Positions 49,010-61,299 of a stretch of 64,000 nt of DNA are shown here, in pieces. The stretch's first letter is position 1. The number at the start of each line of letters is the position of its first letter. The notes beneath the pieces are model-generated. The model had not been told where the DNA came from. It did no database searches and saw only the letters and a program-made list of their open reading frames with translations. Position numbers and translations under genes: made by a program. Source of the DNA: Enterovibrio sp. JCM 19048 (GTDB taxonomy: Bacteria; Pseudomonadota; Gammaproteobacteria; Enterobacterales; Vibrionaceae); contig BAXE01000013.1 in the NCBI GenBank assembly GCA_001310415.1, forward strand, positions 1 to 64,000, written 5' to 3'.

Positions 49010-52000
49010 ATGATGAAAAACATCTTAGCGAAAACGCTTCTCATTGCTTCAGTCGCGCTCAGTGGCTGTGGTGGTGGGGGCGATGAACCAGTAAAAGGTG
49101 GCTCCATAATCGGGGATCCGGATAGCACAAGCAGTGTATTCTCGGTTCACCATCAAGGCAGCCTGGTGAATAACCTTCAGGCTGTGGGTTGGCAGGACGA
49201 CAATCAGCAACTCACGTCTTATATGGCCAACAATACGTCTAAGCAGGTGTTGGAGCTGACGACGCCACCCACCGCAGGTGCATCAGCGCCCTGGGGGTGG
49301 GGTGCTGGTGTGGTTGCCCAAAGCGCGCAAACCAACAGCGGCGTATCCCCGCGAGTCGCGAAAAGTGACACGCCTGATCTTTCCGGTTTTGAAAACGGCT
49401 ATTTGATTTTCGAAGCCAGAGGCACCACAACCACGCCAGTCACCATTGGCTTTCAGACTGGCTCCACAGAAACGGATGATGACGGACAATTGGTAGATAC
49501 CAAACGCCCATCGACGTCTAACGGTGTGGTGTTCAATACGACCGATGCCATGCAATCCAGCACCGTTGGTGAGTACGCGACAAGCCGAACCATTACCGGT
49601 GAATGGCAAACATTCCGCGTCGCGCTGAAAGATCTGATCAACGGCAAAGCCATCGATTTCACAGACGTCGGTTCGCCCTTCTATATTCAAGGGGAAATCG
49701 ATGATGGTGGTATCTTGGAATTCCGGAATATCTTCTTTACGAAAGACGGCAAAGGTAAGGTCGGGGACGATATCGATGGCGGCGGAGATGGTGGTTCACC
49801 AATCTCTGACGATGCAACGTCGACTATCTACTTCGAAGGTATGCTTGAGCAACAGTTGACCGCAGTCGGCTGGGAAACAACATCCTTCCTGGGCGCAAAT
49901 CCTGATACCCAGACGCTCGTTCTGACACCGCCACCGCAAGGCGGCACCATTAAAGAATGGGGTTGGGGCGCAGGTTTGGTTGTCCCTCAGGGCGCGAATG
50001 GCCTTGACCTTTCTGGTTTCAAAGACGGCTACCTGAATTTTGACATTAAAGGTACGGTGACCACAGACGTTATTATCGGTTTCCAAACTGGCGTATTCGA
50101 CAGCACTGAGCGCCCACCATCAAGCAATGGCGTGCTGTTTGACGCGAACGATGGCAGCATCACCTCTACCTGGCAGTCTTACCAGATCCCTATTTCCGAC
50201 CTTCTCAATGGTAAGTTTGTCGACATGACGGACGTTACTTCACCTCTGTATTTCCAAGGTGGAGAGGAAGATAGCGGCACCATTGAAGTGCGCAATGTGT
50301 TCTACAGTGTCACCCAAGAAGGGGTTATTGGCTCTGATTTGAACGGCGACGGTGGTGACGGCGGCGATGGTGGAGACGGTGGAGACGGTGGCGGTAGCAA
50401 TGGCGGCGGCACTGGCAGCTCGACGGATTACTCCGTAGCACCAACACTGGAAGCACAGCCTTCAGCGACAGGTAATTTCCCAACTGCACAACGTCAAAGT
50501 AACGAGGCGGTATTTGGTAATGCCAATCTGCCAGCGATTTCATACGGTACCTTCCGCGAGACCTCTCGTTCAGAAGACACAGTACCAACGGTTGAAGAGC
50601 TGAAAGAAGACCTGAAACTGATGCATGCTGCAGGCATTCGTCTGATCCGTACCTATCACACGCAAAGCTTCTCTGACACAGAGAACCTGCTTATTGCGAT
50701 TGACGATTTGATGCAGGATGACCCTAACTTCCAGATGAATGTCATGCTGGGTGTTTGGATCTCTGCGCTGAATGCGTTCTCTGAACTGCCCATCGACCAC
50801 ACTCAGGAAAGCCCAAGCAATGATGATGAAATGGATAAAGGCATTTATTTTGCCCAAACCTATCCGCACATCATCAAAGCGATTGCCGTGGGTAACGAAG
50901 CCATGGTGGAGTGGGCGAGCAGCTACCGCGTAGAGCCGCGCATCATCCTGAACCGTGTCAAAGAACTTCAGGCACTGAAAGCGAATGGCACTATCGACAA
51001 AAACATCTGGATCACCAGTTCAGATAACTGGGCGGTTTGGGCGTTGGCAGGTGACTATTACCTAGGCCATGCGGATGATATCGCAGAGCTGATCCGCGCT
51101 GTGGACTATGTTTCTGTCCACACCTATCCATTCCATGACACGAATTACGATTCAGATTTCTGGAAAGTCCCTTCCGCTGAGCAGTCGCTGTCATTGCGTG
51201 AACAGGCCGATAACGCCATGGTTCGTGCGAAGAACAAGGCACTGAACCAGTTCAAAGCGGCACAGGACAATGTACGTGCAGTAGACAGCACCAAGCAGAT
51301 GCACATCGGTGAAACCGGTTGGTCGAGCTTCTCCAATGAGCTGTTTGGTGCAGGTCAAACCGGCGCGGCGGATGAGTACAAACAAAAAGCGTATTTTGAT
51401 GCCATGTACAACTGGGCTGATCAATACGGTGCGTCTGTGTTCTTCTTCCAATCTTTCGACGAGCCTTGGAAAGGTGACCCTGACAACTCAGGCCATTCAG
51501 AAAAACACTTTGGTCTGATTGATATTGATGGCAAGGCGAAATACGCCATTTGGGATCTGGTCGATTCAGGTGCATTTGAAGGTATAACCCGCGGCGGCAA
51601 AGCCATTACCAAGTCCTACGGTGGTGATGAAGCTGCAGTGTTGAATGGCATTTTGCCAATTCCCTACAACTTTGACACCGAATCGCCGGTTCAAGGTGAT
51701 GTGTACACCATCACAATGGTGCACTCAACAGCACTCTGGCCGCAAACGGCTGGGAGGAAACCTCTTTCCTTGGTGACAACCAGGATAGCGGTCAACTAGA
51801 GCTGACACCGCCACCGAAAGGTGGTACAGCCAAAGAATGGGGCTGGGGCGCGGGCGCTGCAGTGTCCAGTAGTGCAGGTCAAAACCTGACAGGTTTTGAA
51901 AATGGCTACCTGATGTTTGACATCAAAGGTACCACAACGACTGACATCACTATTGGTTTCCAAACTGGCTTGTATGGCAAAGAAGAAAGACCCCAGACCA

Positions 52001-55000
52001 GCAACGGTGTTGTGTTTGGCCCGGGTGGCTATGCAGTGACCAGCCAGTGGCAATCCTACAAAATCCCGGTCTCTGAGTTGGTAGGCGGTAAATCTGTAGA
52101 TATGGAAGATGTCACGTCACCGTTGTTCTTCCAGGGCACGCAGGATGACAACGGCTATATCCATATCCGTAATGCCCGTTTCAGCAAATCCGGTGAAGAC
52201 ACTGGTACTGGCGGCGGCCATACCAGCACAGGTGAACTTGCACCTGAAGCAATGTAACGAGCCGTGCGTATGTTGCATACAGCGGTCAGGAGCCAGATTT
52301 CATGTTCGACCTGGTTCAGGTTGGCTGGGATGCGGGCACCGTATCAACCCTGTTGAGCGGCGATAAGTTTGCAAAAACGTATCAGGTTGAAAGCAGCGAA
52401 GTCTGGGGCGGCAACTTTGCCGTTGCAGCATGGGAAAACAACCCGGGCAATACCATCGATGCATCTGCCTACACCCATGTTCGTTTTAAAGTGCAACCGA
52501 ACAACTTTAGCCAGTTTGAGGTTGTCGTGAAAAACGCTGCCGGTGACACGGATCAGCAAACCTATCAATCAACGGTGAAGATCTGGGCGATGGATGGCAA
52601 GCCATTCAGGTGCCGGTCGCTTCGTACAATGACTTGTTTGTATTTGGTCTGATTTTCCACGGCGAAGGCACACTGAAATATGCAGATGTGGAGTTTGTTG
52701 CCCTTGGGCAGGAGGAAAGTACCAACAATGCGTACGTTTTCTTCAGCGGGGAAGAAGACACCTTCTACATGAAGCATTGGGGAGCAAACTGGGACAGCGG
52801 TTCAACCTTTGAACTGGTGGAAAATGATGAGTATGCAAAAACGCTGGTACTGACAAGCGGAACCGGGTGGGGTGAAAATGTGCATGCCGCAGCCGTCGCT
52901 TGGGGTAATAACCGCGAGGACGCGATTGACGTGCGCAGCTATACCCACGCCCGCTTTAAAGTTACTTCAAGCGACTTTGCCAATGTTCGTGTTTCCCAGC
53001 AAAGTGCAAGGTGGCCGTCCAGTGAAGTGACGTATCCGTTGGCTGATGGTACTGCACTTGGGAATGGTTGGGTTGAGTTTGAAGTACCGCTTCAAAACTA
53101 CCCTGATATGACCTGGTTTGGCCTGGTGTTCCAAGGCGATGCCGCAGGAACGGCGAAAGTGGCTGATGTTCACTTCGTCACCCTGAGTGACGATCCTGCG
53201 GGCGATTGTTGTAGCACTTACGATAACCCTACCGGTGGTGAAAGCGGCGCAGTAAATACTGGTGATATCACAGGCAACGCTTACATCTATTACAGTGGTC
53301 AGCAAGATACCTTCAGCTTCGACCCGTGGGGAGATACCTGGGGTACTGGTACCTTGGTTGAAAATCTCGAAAACGACCAATATGCGAAAACCCTGCAACT
53401 GACCAATGGGGCTGGCTGGGGTGTATCGGGTACTGCCATAGCGTGGGGTAATTTTGAACAGTCGAATGCTGTAGATATCACCACTTATAACTATGCCCGA
53501 TTCAAAGTACAGTCTGACGAGTACTCACAAGTGCGTGTCTCAGTACAGAGCTTCACGCAGGACCCAAGCGAGATCCGTTATGACCTGAATACTGGCGAAG
53601 CGCTGGGTAATGGTTGGGTTCAAATGGAAGTCTCTCTGCCAGCTTTCAGCGATATGTTGTGGTTTGGTCTGGTGTTTGATGGTTACGGTGCTGTGAAACT
53701 TGCCGACGTTGAGTTCATCACCCGCTCTGCTGGCGGAACCGGTGGCGAAGGCGGTACTGGCGGCGAAGGTGGCTCCGGTGGCTCCGGTGGTGAAGGGGGC
53801 GGTGAAGGCGGCTCAGGCGGTGGAGAAGGTGGCGGTTCAACCAACACCGATCCTATCGTTATCTTCAATGATGCCGCGAACCCACAATGGGCTGCATGGG
53901 ATTGTTGTGGTGGCACAAATCCACCCGTGGTGACTGACACCGATCCTCCTATGGCGAAGCGACGTTGTTCGAAGTGGTCAGCGCGACAGTGAATGGCTTT
54001 ACTGCACGTGATGGTGACGGCGCACAGGGTGGCATGCCAATTGACCTGAGCGCTTGGGCGGAAAACGGCGTGATTTCTTTCGACATCAAACTGCTTGAAG
54101 CGGGAGATCCCGTGGCAACAGTCTGGCAGATGAAAGTAGAGTCGGAGAATGCGGCAACCTTTGCACAATTGAACCTTGCTGGTGTTCCAGAGTTAGATAC
54201 CTGGAAAAACTTCACGGTGAAACTGAGCGATCTGGCGGCTGGCGGCTTGGATTTGAGCAGTGTGGATCTCATCATGATCTTCAGAATGGGGAACGGGTCT
54301 GGGTGGTAAGTACCTGATCGACAACCTGAGCATTTTGCCAAGTGCATCAACAACGCCAACCGGCGACGGGATCGAAACGCTGTATACCATTTTCGATGAC
54401 GCGGCCAATCCACAATGGGTTGCTTGGGATTGCTGTGGCGGTACCACGCTCCTGTCGTCACTGACAGCGATGCGGCATACGGTGCAGTGACGCAGTTTGA
54501 TGTGACCGCTGCAACCGTGAATGGCTTTAATACCCGTGATTCAGACAACCCAGCACCTGTCGATGCCAGTGGATGGGTAACAGACGCTTTATCTCATTTG
54601 ATATCAAGTTGGTTGCCGCAGGCGAAACGCCAGCCACCGTCTGGAACATTAAAGCGGAGTCAAATGGCGCAGCAACAAACGCACAACTGGATTTGCCAAG
54701 CGTGCCTCAACTGGGTGTTTGGACAAACTACCAAGTGAGCCTCAGCTCACTGGCGGATGCAGGCCTTGACCTTAGTGCGATTGACTTGGTGATGGTGTTC
54801 CCAGCCTGGGCTACCGGTATCGGTTCCCAATACTACATCGACAATGTCAAGTTTGTTCGCTCTACTGATACCGGTACTGATCCAGGCGACAACGCTAATG
54901 CATCAGCCAATGCCTACGTGAGTTTCGGTGGTGTTCAGGGGCAATTTGACGTGGTGTTCAATGGCGATCAGTGGGGCAGTGGCGTTGTATTGACACCGAA

Positions 55001-55427
55001 TACGGGTGACACACCATATGCTGACTCAATTACCAGTGCACCTGCGAGCAACTGGACAGGTCAAGGCCAGTCATCATCGGTGCAATGGGCGACGGTGGTT
55101 ATCGAGAGTGCAGCTGCCAACGGCATCGATATCACGCCATACACTCACTTTTCGTATAAGGTGCAGAAAAGCAGCTTCTACGAAACAAAGATCGAGTTCC
55201 AACGGCCTTCTGGTGGCCCGATGACTTACCTTGCTAATGAAAGAGACTCTGCGGGTGATGTCAATGGCGACCAGATCGTGACAGAGGATTTGGGTAATGG
55301 ATGGTTGAAAGTGACCGTACCCACACCTGATTTCTCAGATATGTCGGTGATTGGCGTGATCCTGAAAGGGGATGTGGCCGATACTGGCGATATCAAGTTT
55401 GCGGAGTTTGAATTCACGACAAACTGA
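49010..55427 (+). CDS. Giant multimodular GH17 beta-1,3-glucanase lipoprotein (seven frame breaks)
   Basis: Restoring eight bases at seven sites (near 51715, 52250, 52600, 53950, 54293, 54447, 54583) gives one frame of about 2141 residues. A lipoprotein signal ends in LSGC (Cys20). Approximate order: two type-A modules (38-255, 265-438), an Asp-Gly linker, a GH17 domain (478-893) with acid/base Glu630 in VGNEAM and nucleophile Glu768 in IGETGWSS, a third A module, three type-B modules (1088-1574), a Gly-Glu-Ser linker, two type-C modules with WDCCGGT, and a fourth B. All three types look like carbohydrate-binding beta-sandwiches. It should bind and cut laminarin at the cell surface. Confidence 0.85.
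50338..50430 (+). repeat. Asp-Gly-rich linker repeat in the GH17 gene
   Basis: In-frame GAC/GGT-type repeats encode a run of about five DGG units and a Gly-Ser tail between the second A module and the catalytic domain. Confidence 0.7.
53735..53845 (+). repeat. Gly-Glu-Ser-rich linker repeat in the GH17 gene
   Basis: Repeated GGC/GGT-GAA codons encode a flexible GGEGG/GGSGG linker of about 35 residues between the B and C modules. Confidence 0.7.
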
Positions 55428-55447
55428 GGCAAATTTCCTTGCTATTG

Positions 55448-55480
55448 AAAAGGGGCTCTGATGAGCCCTTTTACTTTTTG
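55448..55480 (+). terminator. Terminator of the GH17 gene
   Basis: AAAAGGGGCTC/GAGCCCTTTT, short loop, then ACTTTTTG. Confidence 0.8.
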
Positions 55481-55745
55481 AACGCCTCTGAACCTTAATG
55501 GATAGGCGGCCTCCCAAGCGCGAAAACAAGGCGCTGCTGAAGCTGTTCCTACTCTCTGAGAGCATTGGATTTATCTTTACCAGATGTTGTTGAACTTGTG
55601 TTTTGGAGCAAATAAACATGAGTGATGGTGCAACTCATCTCAATAGTGATAATTCGCTAAATCCAACCTGTTCTGAACCGTGATCTAACCTACAAAACGG
55701 CACAACACGTCTTGTTGGTGCCCCTGCATTCCCTACTATCAAACA

Positions 55746-55765
55746 AAAAGAAAGCGCTTTCTTTT
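55746..55765. promoter_or_regulatory. LacI-type operator before the phosphorylase gene
   Basis: AAAAGAAAGCGCTTTCTTTT, a perfect 20-base palindrome ending 17 bases before the start codon. It abuts the AGAGG ribosome-binding site, so a bound repressor would block the transcribed leader. The preceding 265 bases (55481-55745) hold no gene that I recognise. Confidence 0.75.
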
Positions 55766-55782
55766 AGAGGATGTAAGTAAAT

Positions 55783-58700
55783 ATGGAACATTGCAAAAAC
55801 CTGGCAGCTTCGCCAGTTAAAGGACAATTCGTTGATATCAATGGCGAGCGTTTCTACCGAATAGAAAACGTCGATCATATGCCGCCATTTTTTATGAGTG
55901 TGGTATCGGCGGATGATCACTGGCTGTTTGTCTCTTCCACGGGCGCTTTGTCGGCAGGTCGCGGTAACCCGGAAAACGCGCTTTTTCCGTACCGCTCTGT
56001 CGATATGATCCACGAGAGTGCGGAAAACACCGGGCCGAAAACCTATATCCGCATTGAAGATGTGCATGGGGAGCAGGTGACATGGGAACCCTTCAACCGC
56101 AACATGATGGCCGTTTTGATGTCAGCCGTGACCTCTACAAAAATGTGGTCGGCGATAAAGTGATTTTCGAAGAGGAAAACCGCTCTTTAAGCCTGACCTT
56201 CAGGTACAGCTGGGAAAGTGGAAGCCGTTTTGGTTTCGTTCGCCGTAGTGAACTTATCGACCATTCCGGAAAAGTGCGGTCAGTGGAAATTCTGGACGGT
56301 TTACAAAATATCCTGCCACACAGTGCGCCCCTGCAAGCGCTGCAAACCCGCAGTGCGCTGGTGGATGCCTATAAATGGAACGAGCGGGTTGAGGGAACGA
56401 CGCTTGCGCTGTTCACCATGTACGCCAAACTGAGCGACCGCGCTGAACCGGCAGAAGCCCTGTTGGCGAACACGGTATTCAGCTTGGATAGCGATCCAAG
56501 ATACATTTTGCTGAGCAGCCAGCAAATCCCTGCTTTTCGCCGCGGTGAAGCGGTTGAACCTGAAACCCTGACCCGCGGTGTTCGCGGTGCATACTTTATC
56601 CATAAAACTATCACGTTGGGTGCTTTCGACACCAACGAGTGGCTGCTAGTGCTTGATAGCGGTAAAGACCATGCTGACGTTGTCGAAATGCGCCGTGCGC
56701 TGAGCAGACCCGACGCACTGCGCGAAGCTGTGCTGGCTGACTGTGCCCAGAACCGTCAGGCACTGTTTGCCCTAATGGGTGCGGTAGATGGCTGGCAGTT
56801 CTCACAGGATGAAGCGACCAGCACTCATCACTATGCCAACGTCTTGTTCAACAGCATGCGTGGCGGGGTGTTTGAACAAGGTTACCTTTTGAGAAAAGAC
56901 GATGTGGCGGCAACGGCGCATAAAACCAATCAACAGGTTTTCTTTCGCAACCGCGCATTCTTTGATGCCTTGCCGGAAAGTTTCAGCCACGAAAGCCTGA
57001 TTAAACGTGCCGAGCAGGAAGATGATATTCAGCTGCTGCGGTTGTGCTACGAGTACCTTCCGTTGACCTTTGGTCGCCGCCATGGCGATCCGAGCCGGCC
57101 GTGGAACCATTACGACATCAAGGTGCGTGACCGGGAAGGGAATCCGTTGCTGGCGTATCAGGCAACTGGCGTGATATTTTTCAGACTGGGAGGCACTGGC
57201 GCTGAGCTACCCCGGCTACCTGCGTTCTTTTATTGCCAAGTTTGTTAACGCCTCGACGGTGGATGGGTATAACCCTTACCGTATTACCAAAGAAGGGATT
57301 GACTGGGAAGTGCTGGATGCGGAAGACCCATGGAGCAACATTGGATACTGGGGCGACCACCAAATCATTTACCTGCTCAAGTTCCTTGAATGGTCGGAGC
57401 GATTTGAACCGGGGCAATTGGCGGCAAATCTGTCCCGTGAAATCTACAGCTATGCCAATGTGCCTTACCGCATCGGGGACACCCAAACGCTGTTTGATAA
57501 CCCGAAAGACACCGTCACCTTCGACGCTGATCTGCACGCGAGAATTGAATTCCTCACGACCCAAATCGGCAGTGACGGTAAGCTGCTGCTCGATACTGAT
57601 CGCGAAGTGTATCTGGTCAATCTCACTGAAAAGCTTTTGGTTCCGCTGTTGTCGAAACTCAGCAACTGGGTGGTGGATGGCGGGATCTGGCTCAACACCC
57701 AGCGTCCGGAATGGAATGATGCCAACAACGCCATTGTGGGCAATGGACTGTCTATGGTGACGCTCTACTACATGCACCGTTATGTGGTATTCATGCAGCA
57801 ACTGTTCAACCACGCGCCGGAGAAAGTGCGCCTGTCAGAAGAAGTGGCACACTGGTTGCGCGATACCTCAGACGTTCTTGAACGCGCCTGGGGGGATGTA
57901 AAGCGAAACAGGGTGACTCGCCAGACAAAACACAAATTGCTGACCGAACTGGTCGAGGCGGCCAGCCAATACCGGCACGCTGTATACGGACAAGGTGGAT
58001 TCAGCGGCAAAACACTGGTGAATAAAACAGAGATTGAATCGCTGTTGGAAACCAGCCGTTTGCTTCTGCACAGCTCAACGCTGCATAACCTGCGTGAAGA
58101 TGGGCTTTTCAATGCCTACAACGTGGTGGGATATAACGCCGAAACGCTGGAAAGCTATCCACTCTACCCCATGCTGGAAGGACAGGTTGCGGCACTCAGT
58201 TCCGGTGCTTTGTCTCCTGAGCAAGCGGTTTCTTTGTTAGATAAACTGTTTGCCAGCGCCATTTACCGAGATGACCAGCAGTCATTCATGCTCTATCCGG
58301 ACAGACAGCTCGCCGGGTTTGTACGCAGAAACGGCATGGATGCGGAAGCCGTGCGTAAAAGCCCTTTGCTTTGGGATATGGTCCAGCGCAAGGACAAGCG
58401 GATAGTGATCAAAGATGCCGATGGTACTTTCCATTTCAACGCGGCTTTTGAAAATGCTGGCGTGTTAAAGTCAGCACTGGAAACTGTGCGTGCAGATTAT
58501 CCGCATATTGTGGATGAAGAATTCTCCCATGTGCTGGATATTTATGAATCCGTGTTTAACCACCGCGAGTTTACCGGGCGATCAGGCACTATGTTTGGGT
58601 ATGAAGGCCTGGGCTGTATTTACTGGCACATGGTCTCCAAGCTGTTGCTGGCGGTGCAGGAAGCCTATTTCGCAAGCTGGCAGGCGAACCCGGACAGCAA

Positions 58701-59237
58701 GGAAACCAAGGCGTTGGCGGCACACTACTACCGCGTCCGCGATGGTATTGGTTTCAACAAAACACCTGAAGCGTATGGCGCGTTCCCAACCGACCCTTAC
58801 TCACACACACCGAAGCATGCCGGAGCCCAACAGCCGGGTATGACAGGCAGGTGAAAGAAGAAGTGATCACCCGTTTCGGAGAGCTGGGAATTGGGGTGGA
58901 GGAGGGCATACTCCGCATCGCGCCTTCTTTGTTGCAGGCTGCTGAGTTTTCCAAAGATCCTTCCGTATTTAACTATGTACGGGAGGGGAAGAAGGAAACC
59001 CTTGCGCTGCTAGCCGGTGAATTGGCGTTTACCTATTGTCAGGTGCCGTTTGTTTACAAACTGCGTGACAGCGAGCGCACCCACATGATCGTGACTATGA
59101 TGTCAGGTGCCCGGTTGCCGGTTGAGGGTGACAGGTTGCCGAAGTCAGTTTGTCAGGCGCTTTTCTCCCATGCCGGAGAGATTGCGAAAATTGAAGTCTG
59201 GATTCCGCAGTCTTCCCTGTATAAAGCGATAGCCTAA
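55783..59237 (+). CDS. GH149/GH161-like beta-1,3-oligoglucan phosphorylase (four frame breaks)
   Basis: About 1152 residues after restoring one base each near 56090, 57140, 57185 and 58853. No signal peptide, so cytoplasmic. The layout (N-terminal beta-sandwich, central (alpha/alpha)6 catalytic core, C-terminal beta part) and the blocks FVNASTVDGYNPYRI and NIGYWGDHQIIYLL fit the GH94-related phosphorylases of families GH149/GH161, which convert beta-1,3-glucan plus phosphate to glucose-1-phosphate. The Asp in the YWGDHQ block is a candidate acid catalyst. Family choice is by pattern memory and context. Confidence 0.72.
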
Positions 59238-59241
59238 ACAG

Positions 59242-59277
59242 AAAAACCGCCCTGACGATAACGCCAGGGCGGTTTTT
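59242..59277. terminator. Bidirectional terminator between phosphorylase and lacI-type gene
   Basis: CCGCCCTG/CAGGGCGG stem flanked by A5 and T5. Confidence 0.85.
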
Positions 59278-59295
59278 GTTTGTAGGAAGAAGCTG

Positions 59296-60299
59296 TTATG
59301 CGTTGAGGTTTTTCACTGAACCACGCGCCATTAATGTGGGGAACAGGCGCGATTTAATCGCATCAATGGGTTTGCCATCCAGGATATTCAGCACACCTTT
59401 CGCCGCCTCGCTCGCCATCTCTTCCAAGGGAAAATTAATCGTTGAAAGACTCGGCGTCATGTATTGGCTGTAGGCGTGATTATCAAAGCCGACAATTGAA
59501 ATATCCTCGCCACAATCAATTTGCGTTCATGGCACACACCATAGGCTGCGAGGGCGATACTGTCATTGAGACAGAAAATGCCGGTGATGCCACTGTCCCT
59601 GTCGAGCAGGCGACGCACGGCCAAATCGTTGCCGTCGTGGTCAAAGCGTCCTTCAACCACCAGATTCTGATCGTATTCGATGCCGTATTTCTCCAGCGCA
59701 TTCCGGTAGCCCTGCAAGCGCTCGCGGCTGTCGATTTTGCTGAGTTGGCCGGTAATACAGCCAATGCGGCGGTGACCATTCTGGATCAGATATTCGGTGG
59801 CAATGTAACCGCCCCATTCATTATCCATGCAGATACACTGGTCTGAAATCTCTGGGATGTAACGGTTCATCAGCATGGTGGCGGGGGTTTTCTCGACGAT
59901 TTGCAGGATGTCAGCGTCTGTCAGCATGTCTGACGTAAGCACTAATCCATCAATCTTTTTCGCATTGAGAAAACGGATGGACTCCTGCTCTTCATCGTAC
60001 TTTTCATGCCCACTGGTGATGATCAGGTGGTAATTTTTCTGGCGGACAACTTTTTCGACGTGGTGCATCAACGGGCCGAAGTAGGGGCCATCAAGGGTGC
60101 CTACCAACATGCCAATACTGTGGGAGCGGTTGGATGCCAGGGCCTGCGCAAACGCATTGGGTTGATAACCCAGCTTTTCGATGGCATCAAACACTTTCAC
60201 CCGGTTCTTTTCCTTCACCGAGGCATGACCATTTAGCGCTCTTGATACGGTGGACTGAGACACGTTAGCGAGCTCGGCCACTTCTTTAATGGTAATCAA
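59296..60299 (-). CDS. LacI/GalR-family regulator of the glucan locus (frameshifted here)
   Basis: About 334 residues. The N-terminal LacI helix-turn-helix is ITIKEVAELANVSQSTVSRAL with hinge NAFAQALASNRS, followed by a periplasmic-binding-like sugar-sensing domain. One base missing near 59512 explains the break; the true end is at 59296. It most likely recognises the GAAAGCGCTTTC palindromes found before the porin, GH17 and phosphorylase genes, acting as a repressor released by a laminarin-derived sugar. A related site upstream suggests autoregulation. Confidence 0.88.
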
Positions 60300-60601
60300 T
60301 GTATCTTTCCTTCAATCCCTGATGATTGCAGCGCGCTGCTATCTACCTGATTTAGTTTGTGAAAGGGCTTTCTTTACCTTCCTTGCCACTTTCCTGATTT
60401 GCAGGCTAGTGGGGAGGTGGTGAAAAGTTATGCAGTGTGCGCGGCGTTTCAATCGTACGGCGTTATTTTTGCCATGAAGCGATACGATTTGCAAAACTGA
60501 ACCTAAGCAATAACTGCAAATTAGCAGACTTTGATAGCCATTTACTCAATTTTGAGTCACAAGGTCAGCGATATGCACCCGGTTTGCGCATCGGGGAAGC
60601 C
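60300..60601. other. Intergenic upstream of the lacI-type gene
   Basis: About 300 bases; apart from the operator-like palindrome at 60361 I see nothing. A 101-codon plus-strand frame overlapping DUF523 is a shadow. Confidence 0.5.
60361..60372. promoter_or_regulatory. Operator-like palindrome before the lacI-type gene
   Basis: GAAAGGGCTTTC differs from the three operator cores by one central base (C to G). It lies 62 bp upstream of the regulator start, a plausible autoregulatory site. Confidence 0.5.
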
Positions 60602-61090
60602 TTACTGGCAATCCTTCAGGGCATGGAGCAAAGCATCAACTTCATTCTGACTGAACACGGCAATGCCATTTTTTCTCAACAGTGCTGTGGTTACCCCCTC
60701 ACCACTCACCTTTTGACCGTTGAACTTACCGTTATAGATTAGCGAGCTACCACAAGAAGGGCTGGACTCTGTCATCAGTGCAAACCGGATCCCTTGCTGC
60801 TGGCAAATAGCCAACGCTTTCTTCGCACCCTCGCAGAATGCGTCTGTCACATCGCTGCCGGTGGTGGCGATCACTTTTCCGGCTCCTGCCCACACGCTTT
60901 CGCCATTCGCTAAATCAATTTCCGCCGGCGGGCGGGGTGTGCTCAGGCCTCCCGCCACTTCCGGACAGAACGGAACCAGTTGGGCTTTCCCTTCAAGGGT
61001 TGTAAACGCTTTGTGGGTCTGGCGCAGGTCATTCCCGTCGTAACGGACTTTTTCGCCCATCAAGCAGGCGCTGACTAACACTTTGATCAT
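60602..61090 (-). CDS. DUF523 protein (YbbK-like)
   Basis: A 162-residue protein. VLVSACLMGEKVRYDG at the N terminus and TESSPSCGSSLIYNG in the middle are the conserved cysteine blocks of DUF523. Function unknown; the paired Cys suggest metal or redox chemistry. Intact single gene. Confidence 0.87.
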   Translation of the reverse strand: MIKVLVSACLMGEKVRYDGNDLRQTHKAFTTLEGKAQLVPFCPEVAGGLSTPRPPAEIDLANGESVWAGAGKVIATTGSDVTDAFCEGAKKALAICQQQGIRFALMTESSPSCGSSLIYNGKFNGQKVSGEGVTTALLRKNGIAVFSQNEVDALLHALKDCQ

Positions 61091-61299
61091 TTTGAATATT
61101 CACCTAACTGATAAGGGTGTCGATAGTAGCACGGCCTTGCTTTACCCGGCACTCATTCGCTGTTTTACAATTGTGCAAATAAGGGAAAGAAACTTTTGCA
61201 GCGTTTTTTTCGCGAAGACATTGAGTAAAGCGGCATTCAGTCAAATACTTTAGGTTACCTGTGCAACAATTCGGCAGGATAAAGGAGGGGTGTCAGGCC

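Noticed and set aside
52258..52301. Stop at 52257 as the real end of the GH17 protein, with a second gene after it
   Set aside because: Restoring one A in GCAATGTAAC continues directly into a module (AYVAYSG) repeated three more times downstream, and no start signal follows.
60437..60742. 101-codon plus-strand frame over the DUF523 gene
   Set aside because: Shadow of the minus-strand DUF523 coding sequence.
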